49,352 nucleotides of DNA from Lachnospiraceae bacterium (GTDB lineage Bacteria > Bacillota > Clostridia > Lachnospirales > Lachnospiraceae). Both the position numbers and the translations under genes were made by a program. Positions 6,959 through 16,583 of the stretch are shown here, one piece after another (the first letter of the stretch is position 1; every line of letters starts with the position of its first letter). The notes under the pieces were generated by a model. The model was not told the DNA's origin. It searched no databases and saw only the letters and a list, made by a program, of their open reading frames with translations. The stretch covers positions 1 through 49,352 of the forward strand of contig JAFRSH010000039.1 of assembly GCA_017427685.1 (NCBI GenBank). The letters are read 5' to 3'.

Positions 6959-9916
6959 TTACTCGCTTCGCAGTGCTTCTACCGGGTCCTTCCTTGCGGC
7001 GCTCATCGCAGGGAAGATACCTGCCGTGAGCGTGAGCAGCATGCTTATGACGATAAGTATAAGCGCTGCGATGTTGGGAAGCTTCGCAATGTCCGCTATA
7101 TCCGTAAAGTGATAAATGATCAGGTTTATCGGGATGAGCAGTAACTTCGTGACAAGGATTCCGAGCGCACCTGCACTGAATCCGATGATCAGCGTTTCAG
7201 CATTGAACACTCTTCTGATGTCTCGCTTGGAAGCGCCGACGGCACGGAGTATACCGATCTCCTTGGTCCTCTCGAGTACCGAGATATTGGTGATGATACC
7301 GATCATGACCGACGAAACAACAAGTGAGATCGCAACGAACGAGATCAGGATATAACTGATCACATCGATGATCGTCGTAACTGACGACATGATGAGTCCG
7401 ACGTAGTCCGTGTACGTGATCCTCTCGTCTTCGGGCAGAGGCTCGTTGTACTCCTTGATTATATCCGCTATCTTGTCCTTGCTCTCGAAATCAACAGGGA
7501 AGATGTTGATGAGAGAAGGCTCTTCAAGGTCCGAAACACCGAACTTCTTGAGGTTCTCCTCGTAGGTCGCGTTCGAGATGGTCGTCGCAAGCATACTCTT
7601 GATGACGGTGAGCATCTCTGATTCACTCATACCCTGCTGCTGCATCATACCGAGCGATTCGGTCGACTCCTGACGGCGATCGTCGGGAAGTGTCGCAAGG
7701 TACGCATTAAAGGATTCCATCGAGGAGCTGATCTGATCGATCAGGGTTCCGTTATCGAACGGAATACCGTTTATGACGTCGAAGTCGGGCTTCTCCTTCT
7801 GCTCTCTGACAACCGCACTGTTGTTTACACGGTCGATAAGGTACTCCATAAGCGAAGTCCTGTAACCGATCCTTCCGTTGATGGATGAGGAAACGGCTGC
7901 ATCCGACTTGGGTCTGATGATACCGACAACCTTGATAAGGAGTCCGTTGTCGATCGCATTCTTCATAAATGCGGCATCTTCGCTCTTGTCGACCCACTTG
8001 CCGCTTACCTTCTGGTAGATCGCGCTGTTCTCAAGAAGTCTGAATTCGAGGTTCAGGACCTCATCGTACGAAACCTCTCTGGGCTCGGGGAACTTGACGT
8101 TCTCCTCTCCCTTCATCATGGCCTTGAATGCTTCGCTTAAGGCGTCGCAGTCCATAAGTCCGAGTGAGTAAAGTGTATAGTCAACCACTTCGTTTTTATC
8201 ATTAACTATCAGAACTACTTCGTCCTTGTTCTTGGGGAACTTGCCCGCGATCACCTCGTACTGCTTCTCGATGAGCTCATCGTTATCGAGCAGTCTCGTC
8301 CAGACGTCACTTTCGTAACCGCCCATAGCTCCGAGACCTGCCATACCCGAGGTACGGCCGTTCGTCCTCATACCGAGCTTCTCGAACACCTGCGGAGGCG
8401 TAACTCTGAATATACCGTTCTGAGTGTCGGCACGGTAGACGTTAAGCTTGGTCGAGTAGCTGTACTGTATGTCCGAAACAAGTCCGTCGAACTTGCTTCT
8501 GTTACTATCGATATACTTCTTGAACTCGGCAAGGTTGTTCTGGGTAACTTCCTTCATCATGGTATCGATAAATTCGGTCATGATGCTGTTAGTGTAGATC
8601 TTATCAAGCTCGTGCTCTCCCGTGTTCTCACCGACCCCCGAAATAACCGACATAAAGTTGGCTACATTGAGCGTCTGCTTTTCGATCGAAAGCGGGTAAC
8701 TCGAAAGAGTATCTTCCTGAACCTTGTCGATGTAGAGCTGCACGCCGTTCGAGATTGAAAGTATCAAAGCGATACCGATGATACCGATACTTCCCGCAAA
8801 CGACGTAAGGAAAGTCCTGCCCTTCTTGGTAAGGAGGTTATTAAAGCTCAGTGAAAGTGCCGTAAAAAGCTTCATGGACTTACGCGATTTCCTATGAGCC
8901 TTAAGAAGCTTCTTCTCAGCTTTGCGGGCAGCCTTTTCTTCGAGTTTATCGGCCTTTTTGCTGTTCTTTGCTTCGTTCTTGCGTGCCTTCTCTTCAAGCT
9001 TCTCCTGCGCCTTGGCCTTCTTAACTTCTTCTTTATAACGCTTCTTTAAGAGCTTCGGATCATTGATCTCCTCTTCGGTAGCGTCCTGAGGAGGGATAAG
9101 GTTCTCAAGTGCCTTGGTCATGTCGTCATCGTCACCTGTAACAATATCCTTGATATCCTTCGCTTCAACTGTCTCACCGTGCCAGCGCCCGGGCTCGAAA
9201 TCGTAAAAGTTCTCTTCGTCATCACCCGACTCGTCATCCCTTACAGGCATGGAGTCAGACTGGATCTGACCGTCAAGGAGCTTTATGATCCTGGTGGAGT
9301 AAGTCTGAGCAAGCTCGGGGTTGTGTGTGACCATGATAACGAGACGGTTAGCGGCAACCTCGGCGAGTATCTCCATGATCTGTACACTCGTCGCGGTATC
9401 AAGCGCACCCGTAGGCTCGTCGGCAAGCAGGATATCGGGATCGTTAACGAGCGCTCTGGCAATGGCCACACGCTGCATCTGACCGCCGGACATCTGCCCC
9501 GGCTTCTTCTTGACCTGGTCCGAAAGGCCGACCTTCTCAAGAGCGGCGAGCGCGCGCTTCTTCCTCTCGCGCCTCGAAACACCGCTCAGGGTAAGTGCAA
9601 GCTCTACATTTTTAAGAACTGTCTGATGAGGGATAAGATTATAATTCTGGAATACGAAGCCTACCGAGTGATTCCTGTAGGCATCCCAGTCCTTGCTTTT
9701 ATAGCGTTTCGTCGAAACGCCCCTGATGCGGAGGTCTCCTTCCGTGTACTCGTCAAGACCGCCGATGATATTGAGGAGTGTTGTCTTACCGCAGCCCGAA
9801 GGACCGAGGATCGAAACAAACTCACTGTCGCGCATCTCGAGAGAGATTCCCTTCAGGGCTTCAACCTTGATATCTCCCGAGGAATACACTTTACGAATGT
9901 TGGTTAACTTTAACAT
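6959..9916 (-). CDS. ABC transporter, fused ATPase and FtsX-type permease (MacB-like)
   Basis: 985 residues from the ATG at 9914-9916, which has AGAGG five bases upstream; an in-frame GTG at 9934 has none. Residues about 1-220 are an ATPase of the LolD/MacB class: GPSGCGKTT (Walker A), SGGQMQRVAIARAL (signature), ILLADEPTGALD (Walker B). A linker of about 110 residues rich in Lys, Ala and Glu (EEKARKNEAKNSKKADKLEE) leads to the first transmembrane helix at about 370. A large extracytoplasmic domain of about 440 residues follows, then three C-terminal helices with the FtsX motif ERTKEIGILRAVGASKRDI. The family exports peptides or lipoproteins or acts as a mechanotransducer. The gene stands alone, with no accessory membrane-fusion gene beside it, as is common for peptide-type exporters of Clostridia. 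Substrate unknown. Confidence 0.9.
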   Translation of the reverse strand: MLKLTNIRKVYSSGDIKVEALKGISLEMRDSEFVSILGPSGCGKTTLLNIIGGLDEYTEGDLRIRGVSTKRYKSKDWDAYRNHSVGFVFQNYNLIPHQTVLKNVELALTLSGVSRRERKKRALAALEKVGLSDQVKKKPGQMSGGQMQRVAIARALVNDPDILLADEPTGALDTATSVQIMEILAEVAANRLVIMVTHNPELAQTYSTRIIKLLDGQIQSDSMPVRDDESGDDEENFYDFEPGRWHGETVEAKDIKDIVTGDDDDMTKALENLIPPQDATEEEINDPKLLKKRYKEEVKKAKAQEKLEEKARKNEAKNSKKADKLEEKAARKAEKKLLKAHRKSRKSMKLFTALSLSFNNLLTKKGRTFLTSFAGSIGIIGIALILSISNGVQLYIDKVQEDTLSSYPLSIEKQTLNVANFMSVISGVGENTGEHELDKIYTNSIMTEFIDTMMKEVTQNNLAEFKKYIDSNRSKFDGLVSDIQYSYSTKLNVYRADTQNGIFRVTPPQVFEKLGMRTNGRTSGMAGLGAMGGYESDVWTRLLDNDELIEKQYEVIAGKFPKNKDEVVLIVNDKNEVVDYTLYSLGLMDCDALSEAFKAMMKGEENVKFPEPREVSYDEVLNLEFRLLENSAIYQKVSGKWVDKSEDAAFMKNAIDNGLLIKVVGIIRPKSDAAVSSSINGRIGYRTSLMEYLIDRVNNSAVVREQKEKPDFDVINGIPFDNGTLIDQISSSMESFNAYLATLPDDRRQESTESLGMMQQQGMSESEMLTVIKSMLATTISNATYEENLKKFGVSDLEEPSLINIFPVDFESKDKIADIIKEYNEPLPEDERITYTDYVGLIMSSVTTIIDVISYILISFVAISLVVSSVMIGIITNISVLERTKEIGILRAVGASKRDIRRVFNAETLIIGFSAGALGILVTKLLLIPINLIIYHFTDIADIAKLPNIAALILIVISMLLTLTAGIFPAMSAARKDPVEALRSE

Positions 9917-10084
9917 AATTGCCTCTGTGCTCACATATCGTGGCTATCTAAATAAATTACACGCTTTGTGTTGTGCGATTTCACAAATTTAAAGATACAA
10001 CATTTTAGATGATATCAAATTAAAGAGTCATATGCAAGGGATAAATTGATGCAATAAGACGGTATAAAACGCAATATCCGCGGT

Positions 10085-11032
10085 TTACGATACCTTCGGA
10101 TCACTCTGTGAGAGTTTCCTCCCGCAGATCAAACGGATGATGACGAACGCCAGAACATCCGCGATTATAGAGATAACGCGCACAACGACCGAAAGTGTGA
10201 GCACGGTATCAAGATAAGGAGTATTAATGTATATGAGAGAAAACACCGCTTCTCTGACTCCGATCCCACCCGGTGCACCGATGATGATAAAACCGCAAAG
10301 CCAGGCTGCGATATAAGCGCCGAGTAGTCCTGTAAGCTCGGGGCCGTCTGCTCCCGCTGGGATCATTGCAGAGCATACGATCAGAGTAACTGTCCCCATT
10401 GCGAGGAGTACGCCGGCGTAGCAAACAAGATCGAGCGCGATAAGCCCGAAACCTCCGCGTTCCTTAATCCTCTTCAGGATACTTCCGAGCGATTTCTTTT
10501 TCTTTCGGAGAACAATAACCCCGACGATCACCACAAGCACAGCCAGTACGCAGAGAACCGGGATGATGTAGCCGTACTCTTTGATAGCTTCCCCGATCAC
10601 TTCGTAGTTACCGAACGCCAGTGAAAGCACACATGCGCTCACGATGAGGCACATTACCTCAAGAAGCGACGCGATCACAGTATCGGTATGGCTGATACCG
10701 TAGGTCGAAAAGAAAAGGTTGCGTTCAACGTACTGAAATACATTACCGGGGATGTACTTACCGAGATTGGCGCGGCAGTAAACAAGAACCGCTTCCTTAA
10801 CGGGGACCTTACTTCCGTCCCTGCCCTTCCCGACATTGCGTGAGAACAGGAGTCCGAGAAAAAGTACAGTGAAGGTCTCCAAAAGAAGTGCCGCGATCAT
10901 TAAAGAAACTGATGAAGTTGTGAATTCGAACTCAAGGGATGAAAGGTCAAGCTTGAAAAGTCGATAGCAAATAAAGCCTGCTGAAGCGATCATCAGGACT
11001 AACCCCAAAACTTGAAGCGCTTTGTTTTTCAT
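10085..11032 (-). CDS. Lysylphosphatidylglycerol-synthase-type (UPF0104) membrane protein
   Basis: 315 residues with about eight hydrophobic helices and the family motif GAPGGIGVREA near the C-terminus, plus YIPGNVFQYVER in the middle, both characteristic of the integral-membrane domain family that includes the flippase half of MprF and the AglD proteins. It lacks the soluble aminoacyl-transferase half of MprF, so it is not a full lysyl-PG synthase; a role in moving a lipid-linked sugar or lipid is the usual guess. Its ATG overlaps the stop of the upstream methyltransferase by 4 bp (ATGA), so the two are translationally coupled, and a GT2 glycosyltransferase precedes both. Confidence 0.85.
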   Translation of the reverse strand: MKNKALQVLGLVLMIASAGFICYRLFKLDLSSLEFEFTTSSVSLMIAALLLETFTVLFLGLLFSRNVGKGRDGSKVPVKEAVLVYCRANLGKYIPGNVFQYVERNLFFSTYGISHTDTVIASLLEVMCLIVSACVLSLAFGNYEVIGEAIKEYGYIIPVLCVLAVLVVIVGVIVLRKKKKSLGSILKRIKERGGFGLIALDLVCYAGVLLAMGTVTLIVCSAMIPAGADGPELTGLLGAYIAAWLCGFIIIGAPGGIGVREAVFSLIYINTPYLDTVLTLSVVVRVISIIADVLAFVIIRLICGRKLSQSDPKVS

Positions 11033-11673
11033 TCGACCTTTCCAATCCTTAAAAGAACCATCTGCCAGGGAAGTGACTTTCTGTACGCCATTACCTCGAG
11101 ACCCCCGGCTTTGCTTATAAGCGTTAAGAATCCCTTCTTGGAGTAATGGTTGATGTGCCCGGGGGTGTTGCCGAGATCCTTAAGGTACTTGAATCTGCAC
11201 ATGTTGAGGATCCTCCAGATCGGCTCGCGCGGAACCGAAAGGAAGATGTAGCAGGAGCCGATCCTTTTGAGCTCCTTAAGGGCTCTGACGGGGTCTTCGA
11301 GATGCTCGAGTACCTCGCTGCAGACTACGAGCGGTACCGAATCGTCCTCTTTCGCGATCTCATAGATGCTCCCGGTATAGAATTCGATACCCTTGTCCGA
11401 AAAGCTCTTCATGGCCTTGGCGACCACTTCGTCTTCGAGGTCGAACGCCTCTATAAAAGCCTTCGGAAAACTGTCTTTCACGAACGACGTAAAAACTCCC
11501 TCGCCGCACCCTGCTTCAAGGATCCTGACGGGATCCCCGTCTTTCCTGACCATGTCAAAAAGACCCGAAACATTGTCAAAGAATCCCTTCATGAGCTTCT
11601 TCTCGATGGGATTCTTTGAGTTGTACTTGTCGTAATGGTTTCCTGCTACGTTTTTCACTTTTGATTCTTCCAT
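11029..11673 (-). CDS. Class I SAM-dependent methyltransferase
   Basis: 214 residues. Motif I of the Rossmann fold is ILEAGCGEGVFTSF (about residues 51-64), the acidic SAM ribose contact is in AFDLEDE, and the motif IV region reads VVCSEVLEHLEDP, as in Methyltransf_11/25 enzymes acting on small molecules or lipids. The start ATG at 11671-11673 is 30 bp after the GT2 stop, with GGAAGGA about 11 bases upstream. The acceptor is unknown; coupling to a glycosyltransferase and an LPG-synthase-type membrane protein suggests a lipid-linked glycan or polyprenyl precursor, by inference. Confidence 0.88.
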   Translation of the reverse strand: MEESKVKNVAGNHYDKYNSKNPIEKKLMKGFFDNVSGLFDMVRKDGDPVRILEAGCGEGVFTSFVKDSFPKAFIEAFDLEDEVVAKAMKSFSDKGIEFYTGSIYEIAKEDDSVPLVVCSEVLEHLEDPVRALKELKRIGSCYIFLSVPREPIWRILNMCRFKYLKDLGNTPGHINHYSKKGFLTLISKAGGLEVMAYRKSLPWQMVLLRIGKVE

Positions 11674-11703
11674 TTCAGACCCGGTCCTTCCGGCTACGCT
11701 GCG

Positions 11704-12840
11704 TCAGTCTTCCTTCAGTCTTCTGTCAGCCTGTCTCCTGTCGGCCTTTCTTCTGTCTTCCTGGCCGCGCTCAAGCTGACGTCTGTCATGCTGCCTTCTT
11801 TCGTACTGCCTTCTGTCCTGCTGTCTTCTCTCGTTCATTTCTTCTGACATGGTTTGCTCCTTTTCCCTTTCTGTGGTGGTACCTTTATCCGAGATACTGT
11901 CTACCTTGTAGTCAAGTCTACGGACGTGGTACTGAATGTCTTCTATTATCTTACGGTTCGCGGCGATAACATCACCGAGAAGACCGATAAGAACTGCCAT
12001 AAAGCCCATAAGTCCAAGGATCGCGGTAAGGATGAGGGACTGAACGTGACCCGTGCCTTCACCGAGACACATGTACACGATGTACCTGATCCCGAGAGCA
12101 AGCGCTCCCAAAAGGAAGACCGCTCCCATCGCAAAGAAGAACTTAAGAGGCTTGTACATCATGAACGCCCTGATGATGGTCGCGGACGAACGCTTCACAT
12201 AGGCCGGGATACTCTTGAAGAGCCTCGAAGGCCTGGTCTCCGGGTTCGTTCTGATCTTGACGTTCGCGATCGCCGTCCTGTTGTGGCCGGCCTGGATGAT
12301 AGTCTCAAGTGTGTATGTGTAGTTGTTGATGACATTCATGTGCAGGGCCGCCTCGCGCGAGATAGCCCTGAATCCGCTCGGTGCGTCGGGCACGTCTGTT
12401 CCCGATGCGATCCTGACGGTGCGGCTTCCGATATGCTGCAGACGCTTCTTCATCTTGGAGAAGTGCTCGGTCTCATCAATGGGACGCTCGCCGATCACAT
12501 AATCGGCTTTGCCCTCCACTATGGGAGCCACGATCTTAGCGATATCGTCGGCACAGTACTGGTTGTCCGCGTCGGTATTGACGATTATATCGGCTCCGGC
12601 ACGAAGCGCAGCATCGATCCCGGCCATAAAGCCGAAAGCAAGTCCGCGGTTACGCCTGAAGTTGACGATGTAGTTGACGCCCCAGTCACGGGCCACCTGC
12701 ACCGTGTTGTCCTTGCTGCCGTCGTTGATGATAAGGTACTCGACCTTGTCAACTCCGGGCACGGACTTCGGCAGAGCGTCAAGCGCGGATCTTAAGTTTT
12801 CTTCCTCGTTATAACACGGGATCTGAATTATAAGCTTCAT
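11704..12840 (-). CDS. GT2-family glycosyltransferase with two C-terminal membrane helices and Arg-rich repeat tail
   Basis: 378 residues. The N-terminal 230 residues are a GT-A fold of the dolichol-phosphate-mannose synthase/GtrB type: IPCYNEEENL, IINDGSKDNT, NTDADNQY (metal-binding DxD) and SGFRAISREA. Two transmembrane helices follow at about 240-310, then a short coil (VRRLDYKVDSI). The last 45 residues are an imperfect repeat of ERRQ/DRRQ units (NERRQQDRRQYERRQHDRRQ and onward), strongly basic and glutamine-rich. Enzymes of this type transfer a sugar to polyprenyl phosphate on the inner leaflet. The downstream methyltransferase and flippase-like protein look cotranscribed. The tail is unusual for the family and might bind nucleic acid, acidic lipid or a partner. 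Confidence 0.9.
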   Translation of the reverse strand: MKLIIQIPCYNEEENLRSALDALPKSVPGVDKVEYLIINDGSKDNTVQVARDWGVNYIVNFRRNRGLAFGFMAGIDAALRAGADIIVNTDADNQYCADDIAKIVAPIVEGKADYVIGERPIDETEHFSKMKKRLQHIGSRTVRIASGTDVPDAPSGFRAISREAALHMNVINNYTYTLETIIQAGHNRTAIANVKIRTNPETRPSRLFKSIPAYVKRSSATIIRAFMMYKPLKFFFAMGAVFLLGALALGIRYIVYMCLGEGTGHVQSLILTAILGLMGFMAVLIGLLGDVIAANRKIIEDIQYHVRRLDYKVDSISDKGTTTEREKEQTMSEEMNERRQQDRRQYERRQHDRRQLERGQEDRRKADRRQADRRLKED

Positions 12841-12949
12841 ATCGTTTCCTTGATTTTACTCTGATATCTCTGTCGCGACTAATCCAACCATTTCGGATTG
12901 CTTCTGTGTTGCTTTGCAAAACGCTTTTAACGCTTATGTTACAGCACTC

Positions 12950-14158
12950 TCACATCATGGCTTCGAGGTTCTTGCGGATAGCCTGAATGAACTCAAGGCT
13001 CTCGCATTTATGGATCTCGGTGAGCTTCGAGATGAGTGCAAGGTCACCTGTCATGTAACCTGACTCGATAGTCGAAACCGTTGCCTTCTCAAGCTTCTCG
13101 GCGAAGTCAACGAGTGCTGTATTGCCATCAAGCTCGCCTCTCTTCTTAAGCGCGCCCGTCCATGCAAAGATGGTTGCAACGGAGTTGGTCGAAGTCTGCT
13201 CTCCCTTAAGGTACTTGTAGTAATGTCTCTGAACTGTTCCGTGAGCTGCCTCAAACTCGTACTTGCCGTCGGGTGATACGAGCACGGAAGTCATCATACC
13301 GAGCGAACCGAACGCGGTAGCGAGAAGGTCGCTCATAACGTCTCCGTCGTAGTTCTTGCATGCCCAGATAAATCCGCCCTCGGACTTGATGACTCTGGCA
13401 ACGACATCATCGATAAGTGTGTAGAAGTAAGTGATACCGAGCTCCTCGAAACGAGCCTTGTATTCCTTCTCGTAGATCTCAGCGAAGATGTCCTTGAAGT
13501 TGTGGTCGTACTTCTTGGAGATGGTGTCCTTGGCTGCGAACCAGAGGTCTTCCTTGCGATCGATCGCGAAGTTGAAGCAGCTTCTCGCGAAGCCGGCGAT
13601 CGAAGCGTCGAGGTTGTGGATACCCTGGATGATACCGGGGCCGTCGAACTCGTGGATGAGCACGCGCTCTTCCGTGCCGTCCTCAGCAGTGAACACAAGC
13701 TCTGCCTTGCCCTTGCCGTTCACCTTCATCTCACTGGCCTTGTAGATGTCGCCGTACGCATGACGTGCGATCGTGATAGGCTTCTTCCAGTGAGGTACGT
13801 AAGGGTCGATTCCTTTAACGATTATGGGAGCACGGAAAACTGTTCCGTCAAGAATCGCACGGATAGTTCCGTTGGGGGATTTCCACATCTTCTTGAGGTT
13901 GTACTCCTCAACACGTGCAGCGTTGGGTGTGATGGTTGCGCACTTAACACCTACACCGTACTTCTTGATAGCCTCCGCACTGTCGACAGTGACCTGATCG
14001 TCTGTCTCGTCTCTGTGCTTGAGTCCGAGATCGTAATATTCTGTATTAAGGTCGATAAAAGGGATCAAAAGCTCATCCTTTATCATCTTCCAGAGAATCC
14101 TTGTCATCTCGTCGCCGTCCATCTCGACAAGCGGCACATTCATTTTGATCTTTTCCAT
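12950..14158 (-). CDS. icd: NADP-dependent isocitrate dehydrogenase (homodimeric, eukaryote-like type)
   Basis: 402 residues, the normal length for the IDP-type family. Catalyses oxidative decarboxylation of isocitrate to 2-oxoglutarate in the cytoplasm. Substrate loop [16 protein letters not shown], metal-binding [17 protein letters not shown] and coenzyme region [11 protein letters not shown] are all recognisable. ATG 14158 has AAGGAG seven bases upstream and sits 11 bp after the stop of the GT39-like gene, so the two are probably cotranscribed although unrelated in function. With the aconitase-like hydratase at 16.6-18.9 kb it gives the oxidative branch from citrate to 2-oxoglutarate, which in anaerobes mainly feeds glutamate and, here, the arginine operon. 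Confidence 0.95.
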   Translation of the reverse strand: MEKIKMNVPLVEMDGDEMTRILWKMIKDELLIPFIDLNTEYYDLGLKHRDETDDQVTVDSAEAIKKYGVGVKCATITPNAARVEEYNLKKMWKSPNGTIRAILDGTVFRAPIIVKGIDPYVPHWKKPITIARHAYGDIYKASEMKVNGKGKAELVFTAEDGTEERVLIHEFDGPGIIQGIHNLDASIAGFARSCFNFAIDRKEDLWFAAKDTISKKYDHNFKDIFAEIYEKEYKARFEELGITYFYTLIDDVVARVIKSEGGFIWACKNYDGDVMSDLLATAFGSLGMMTSVLVSPDGKYEFEAAHGTVQRHYYKYLKGEQTSTNSVATIFAWTGALKKRGELDGNTALVDFAEKLEKATVSTIESGYMTGDLALISKLTEIHKCESLEFIQAIRKNLEAMM

Positions 14159-14169
14159 ATCTATACTCC

Positions 14170-16056
14170 TTATTCAATTATGTTCTGTGCGTAATCTTTC
14201 ATTACCTGTTCGTAGAACTTTTTTCTGATATAGACTCTGTCTTTTGCGGTCCGAGGATATTCGGAACTGCCGCGGGATATCAGCTCTCTCATCTTAAAGC
14301 CCTCCGGGTACTCCTTCTTAGAGGCGATAACAGCATTTGCTGCGTCCGTCGAAAGGTCAGACCCTTCAGAGAAACATACATGATCGTAAAGTACAAACTG
14401 ATAATGCTTTATGCTCTTAGCTCCGGGAGCGACATAAACAGGGCTGTCGGAAAGCGTCGGATCATCCGTTATAACCTGTGCCACGGGAGCGATCCAGTCC
14501 ATAAGCTTTTCATCTCGCGAAAGACGTATCTTATCATAATCAACAAATGTGATGATAACAGAAACCACGGATAAAAACAATGCGGCAGCGTACAGAGTGT
14601 ATACCTTTTTTGTGATCAACGAAAGAACAATGATTACGGTCAGGACCGCACCCGACAAAAGAGCGGCCCATGCAAAACTACCGGTCACTCCGGGAACAAC
14701 AGCTGTTGTAATGCCTTCCGACTTGAGTTCTGCAAATGTACAAAGCGAAATAAAGTTACGGGTCACAGCACTCACACCTTCTATAAGCGGTGCTACTTTA
14801 AAAAGGAATAATATGCTGACGCCGGCAAAAATGACAGCACTTACAGCCTTTAATACGGTATAGATTTTTTCCTTCTTCTGCATGCACAGATAAAGACCCG
14901 CGAGAACACAAGGTCCGCATCCGCAGGCCGCATATCTTCCGTAAACAAGCCAGTCCGATCTTTGCTCTCCCGTTCCTTTAAGCAGGTCATAAACATAAGG
15001 GAAGAAGTAAATTATGCTCATAGCGAAGGTTCCGAGGAAAAGGATCACAGAAAAAGAGGTAAATACCATGACCGAATTTGAAGCTTCCGACCTTTTTCTT
15101 ATAAACCTAATGACAACAACGGTTCCGATCACCACTCCGAGGATAACGAGACCATATGTCGAAACAATCATATTAAAAGCGGCTCCCAATGTCTCAGCGA
15201 CAAACGCTTTAAATCCGTCTTTTGTAAAAATATTCGAAAGTGCACCGAAATCAAAGCTTTCGGTACTGGAGAAAGACGTTCCGTAATGTGAGTAGAGCGC
15301 TTCTTTAAAGAATGAAGCGATCGCATTGTCGATAAATAGCGCCGCTCCGAGTGTCAAAACAGAGGGAATGACCGCCACGATCCTCGTCTTCAGAATCAGA
15401 CTTACTATGAGCACAGTCACGATGACTGCGAGAACCACCGCTATTCCTCTTGTATGTAACGAATATGATGCACAGGTCACAAGCGCCAGAAGTATCGAAA
15501 GGATAACTTTTTTTCTCCTGAAGCGCTTCTTTTCTTCACCTGCCGCACCTGAGACTGAAATCTTAACGAGCGTAAGGATAATGAGTGCGATGAGCCAGGG
15601 CGTGAATATAAGCATTGCATCGGCTCTGGCGTAAAGCGTATAGAGCGCTGTTACAGGCAGACAGAACGTAATGAGCGACATCACCCATGACGAGCTCCTG
15701 CGCACTCCGAAATGCTTTTTAAGGATCACGAACGCGATCACCGGGATAAAAGAACACACCACCGCATTGAATGCGAGCATAGACCTGTAAAGAACGTACG
15801 GATCTTTGATGAGCACCACCAGAGGATAATAAACCATTCCTCCTCCGTACTTAAAATAATATCCGCCCATCGCATGAAGCGTCTCGCTCCAGTCGTAACC
15901 CGCAAGATACATTGGGCTGGCGACCGTAGCGACTTCGTCGATGACGGGCGGAATGTTGAGGCGCAAGGCCATGATGAGGAGGAACGTGAGTGAAAAAATG
16001 TACAAAGAAGCACACGCGATGAAGTCGGCATGGTTCTTGTACATTTGCTTGATCAT
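14170..16056 (-). CDS. Multi-pass membrane protein, glycosyltransferase family 39-like
   Basis: 628 residues, mostly hydrophobic with about 10-12 membrane helices. The first extracytoplasmic loop has [20 protein letters not shown], resembling the acidic pair and following layout of GT39/ArnT/PMT-type transferases, which use polyprenyl-phosphate sugars on the outer face of the membrane. A soluble C-terminal part of about 100 residues follows the last helix. ATG 16054-16056 has GGGGAG seven bases upstream. The GT2 enzyme downstream at 11.7-12.8 kb would be a natural supplier of the lipid-linked donor. Identification as a transferase is moderate; the acceptor is unknown. Confidence 0.7.
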   Translation of the reverse strand: MIKQMYKNHADFIACASLYIFSLTFLLIMALRLNIPPVIDEVATVASPMYLAGYDWSETLHAMGGYYFKYGGGMVYYPLVVLIKDPYVLYRSMLAFNAVVCSFIPVIAFVILKKHFGVRRSSSWVMSLITFCLPVTALYTLYARADAMLIFTPWLIALIILTLVKISVSGAAGEEKKRFRRKKVILSILLALVTCASYSLHTRGIAVVLAVIVTVLIVSLILKTRIVAVIPSVLTLGAALFIDNAIASFFKEALYSHYGTSFSSTESFDFGALSNIFTKDGFKAFVAETLGAAFNMIVSTYGLVILGVVIGTVVVIRFIRKRSEASNSVMVFTSFSVILFLGTFAMSIIYFFPYVYDLLKGTGEQRSDWLVYGRYAACGCGPCVLAGLYLCMQKKEKIYTVLKAVSAVIFAGVSILFLFKVAPLIEGVSAVTRNFISLCTFAELKSEGITTAVVPGVTGSFAWAALLSGAVLTVIIVLSLITKKVYTLYAAALFLSVVSVIITFVDYDKIRLSRDEKLMDWIAPVAQVITDDPTLSDSPVYVAPGAKSIKHYQFVLYDHVCFSEGSDLSTDAANAVIASKKEYPEGFKMRELISRGSSEYPRTAKDRVYIRKKFYEQVMKDYAQNIIE

Positions 16057-16116
16057 ATGATACTCCCCAATCTCTGTCGTATATTCTAAACTTAAATGAT
16101 ATTATATTTCTCTTAC

Positions 16117-16276
16117 GGCGTAGGGCTGTAGTCCGAAAAATACTTTCGGCGCACGCTTTCGCTATGGATCGGGTACCCCTTACGCTACTAAACTCACGCT
16201 GCGACTGTGTCTTGCGTTCGTTAAGTAGCGAGACCCGATACATGCCCGGAAGTGTTTCACGGACACTCCCTTCGCC
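16117..16276. repeat. Palindromic repeat element, copy A (about 160 bp)
   Basis: Nearly the whole segment is one imperfect palindrome. Outer arms GGCGTAGGGCTGTAGTCCG and CGGACACTCCCTTCGCC, middle arms ATCGGGT and ACCCGAT, CGCTACT and AGTAGCG, inner ACGC and GCGT. It shares long stretches, inverted, with copy B 112 bp away (GGGTCTCG, CTTAA, TTTAG, ACCCGAT, AGTATTT). No coding frame crosses it. It resembles a MITE or REP-like element rather than a terminator. Confidence 0.7.
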
Positions 16277-16388
16277 TGTCTACTTTGTAACATTTACAAT
16301 ATAGCTCTACGAAATACCGTTAGAGAATATATAATAAATTGACCTTTTTACACTGGGATCAATGACCTAACATGTCGTATCCCGGATA

Positions 16389-16543
16389 GGTGAGAGTGCG
16401 CCGTCAAATACTTCCCGGACAATAAAGGGTCTCGTTGCTTAATGAGTACGAGCATAAAGCGAAGTACGAATTTAGCAACGCGAGGGCACCCGATATTAGC
16501 GGGAGCGTGTCGCGGGAAGTATTTCGACGAGGCAGCTCTCACC
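16389..16543. repeat. Palindromic repeat element, copy B (about 155 bp)
   Basis: Imperfect palindrome with outer arms GGTGAGAG and CTCTCACC, AAATACTTCCCG and CGGGAAGTATTT, and inner CTCGTTGCT and AGCAACGCGAG. Homologous to copy A in the opposite orientation. Together the two copies and their AT-rich spacer fill the 527-bp stretch 16057-16583 between the aconitase-like gene and the GT39-like gene, in which I see no gene. Confidence 0.7.
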
Positions 16544-16583
16544 GTATGTGGAAAATAAATATCACGATTGTATTACTGTAACT

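Noticed and set aside
16057..16583. tRNA or structured housekeeping RNA in the palindromic region
   Set aside because: No cloverleaf, no CCA end or T-loop GTTCRA motif; the fold is a simple long palindrome present in two inverted copies.
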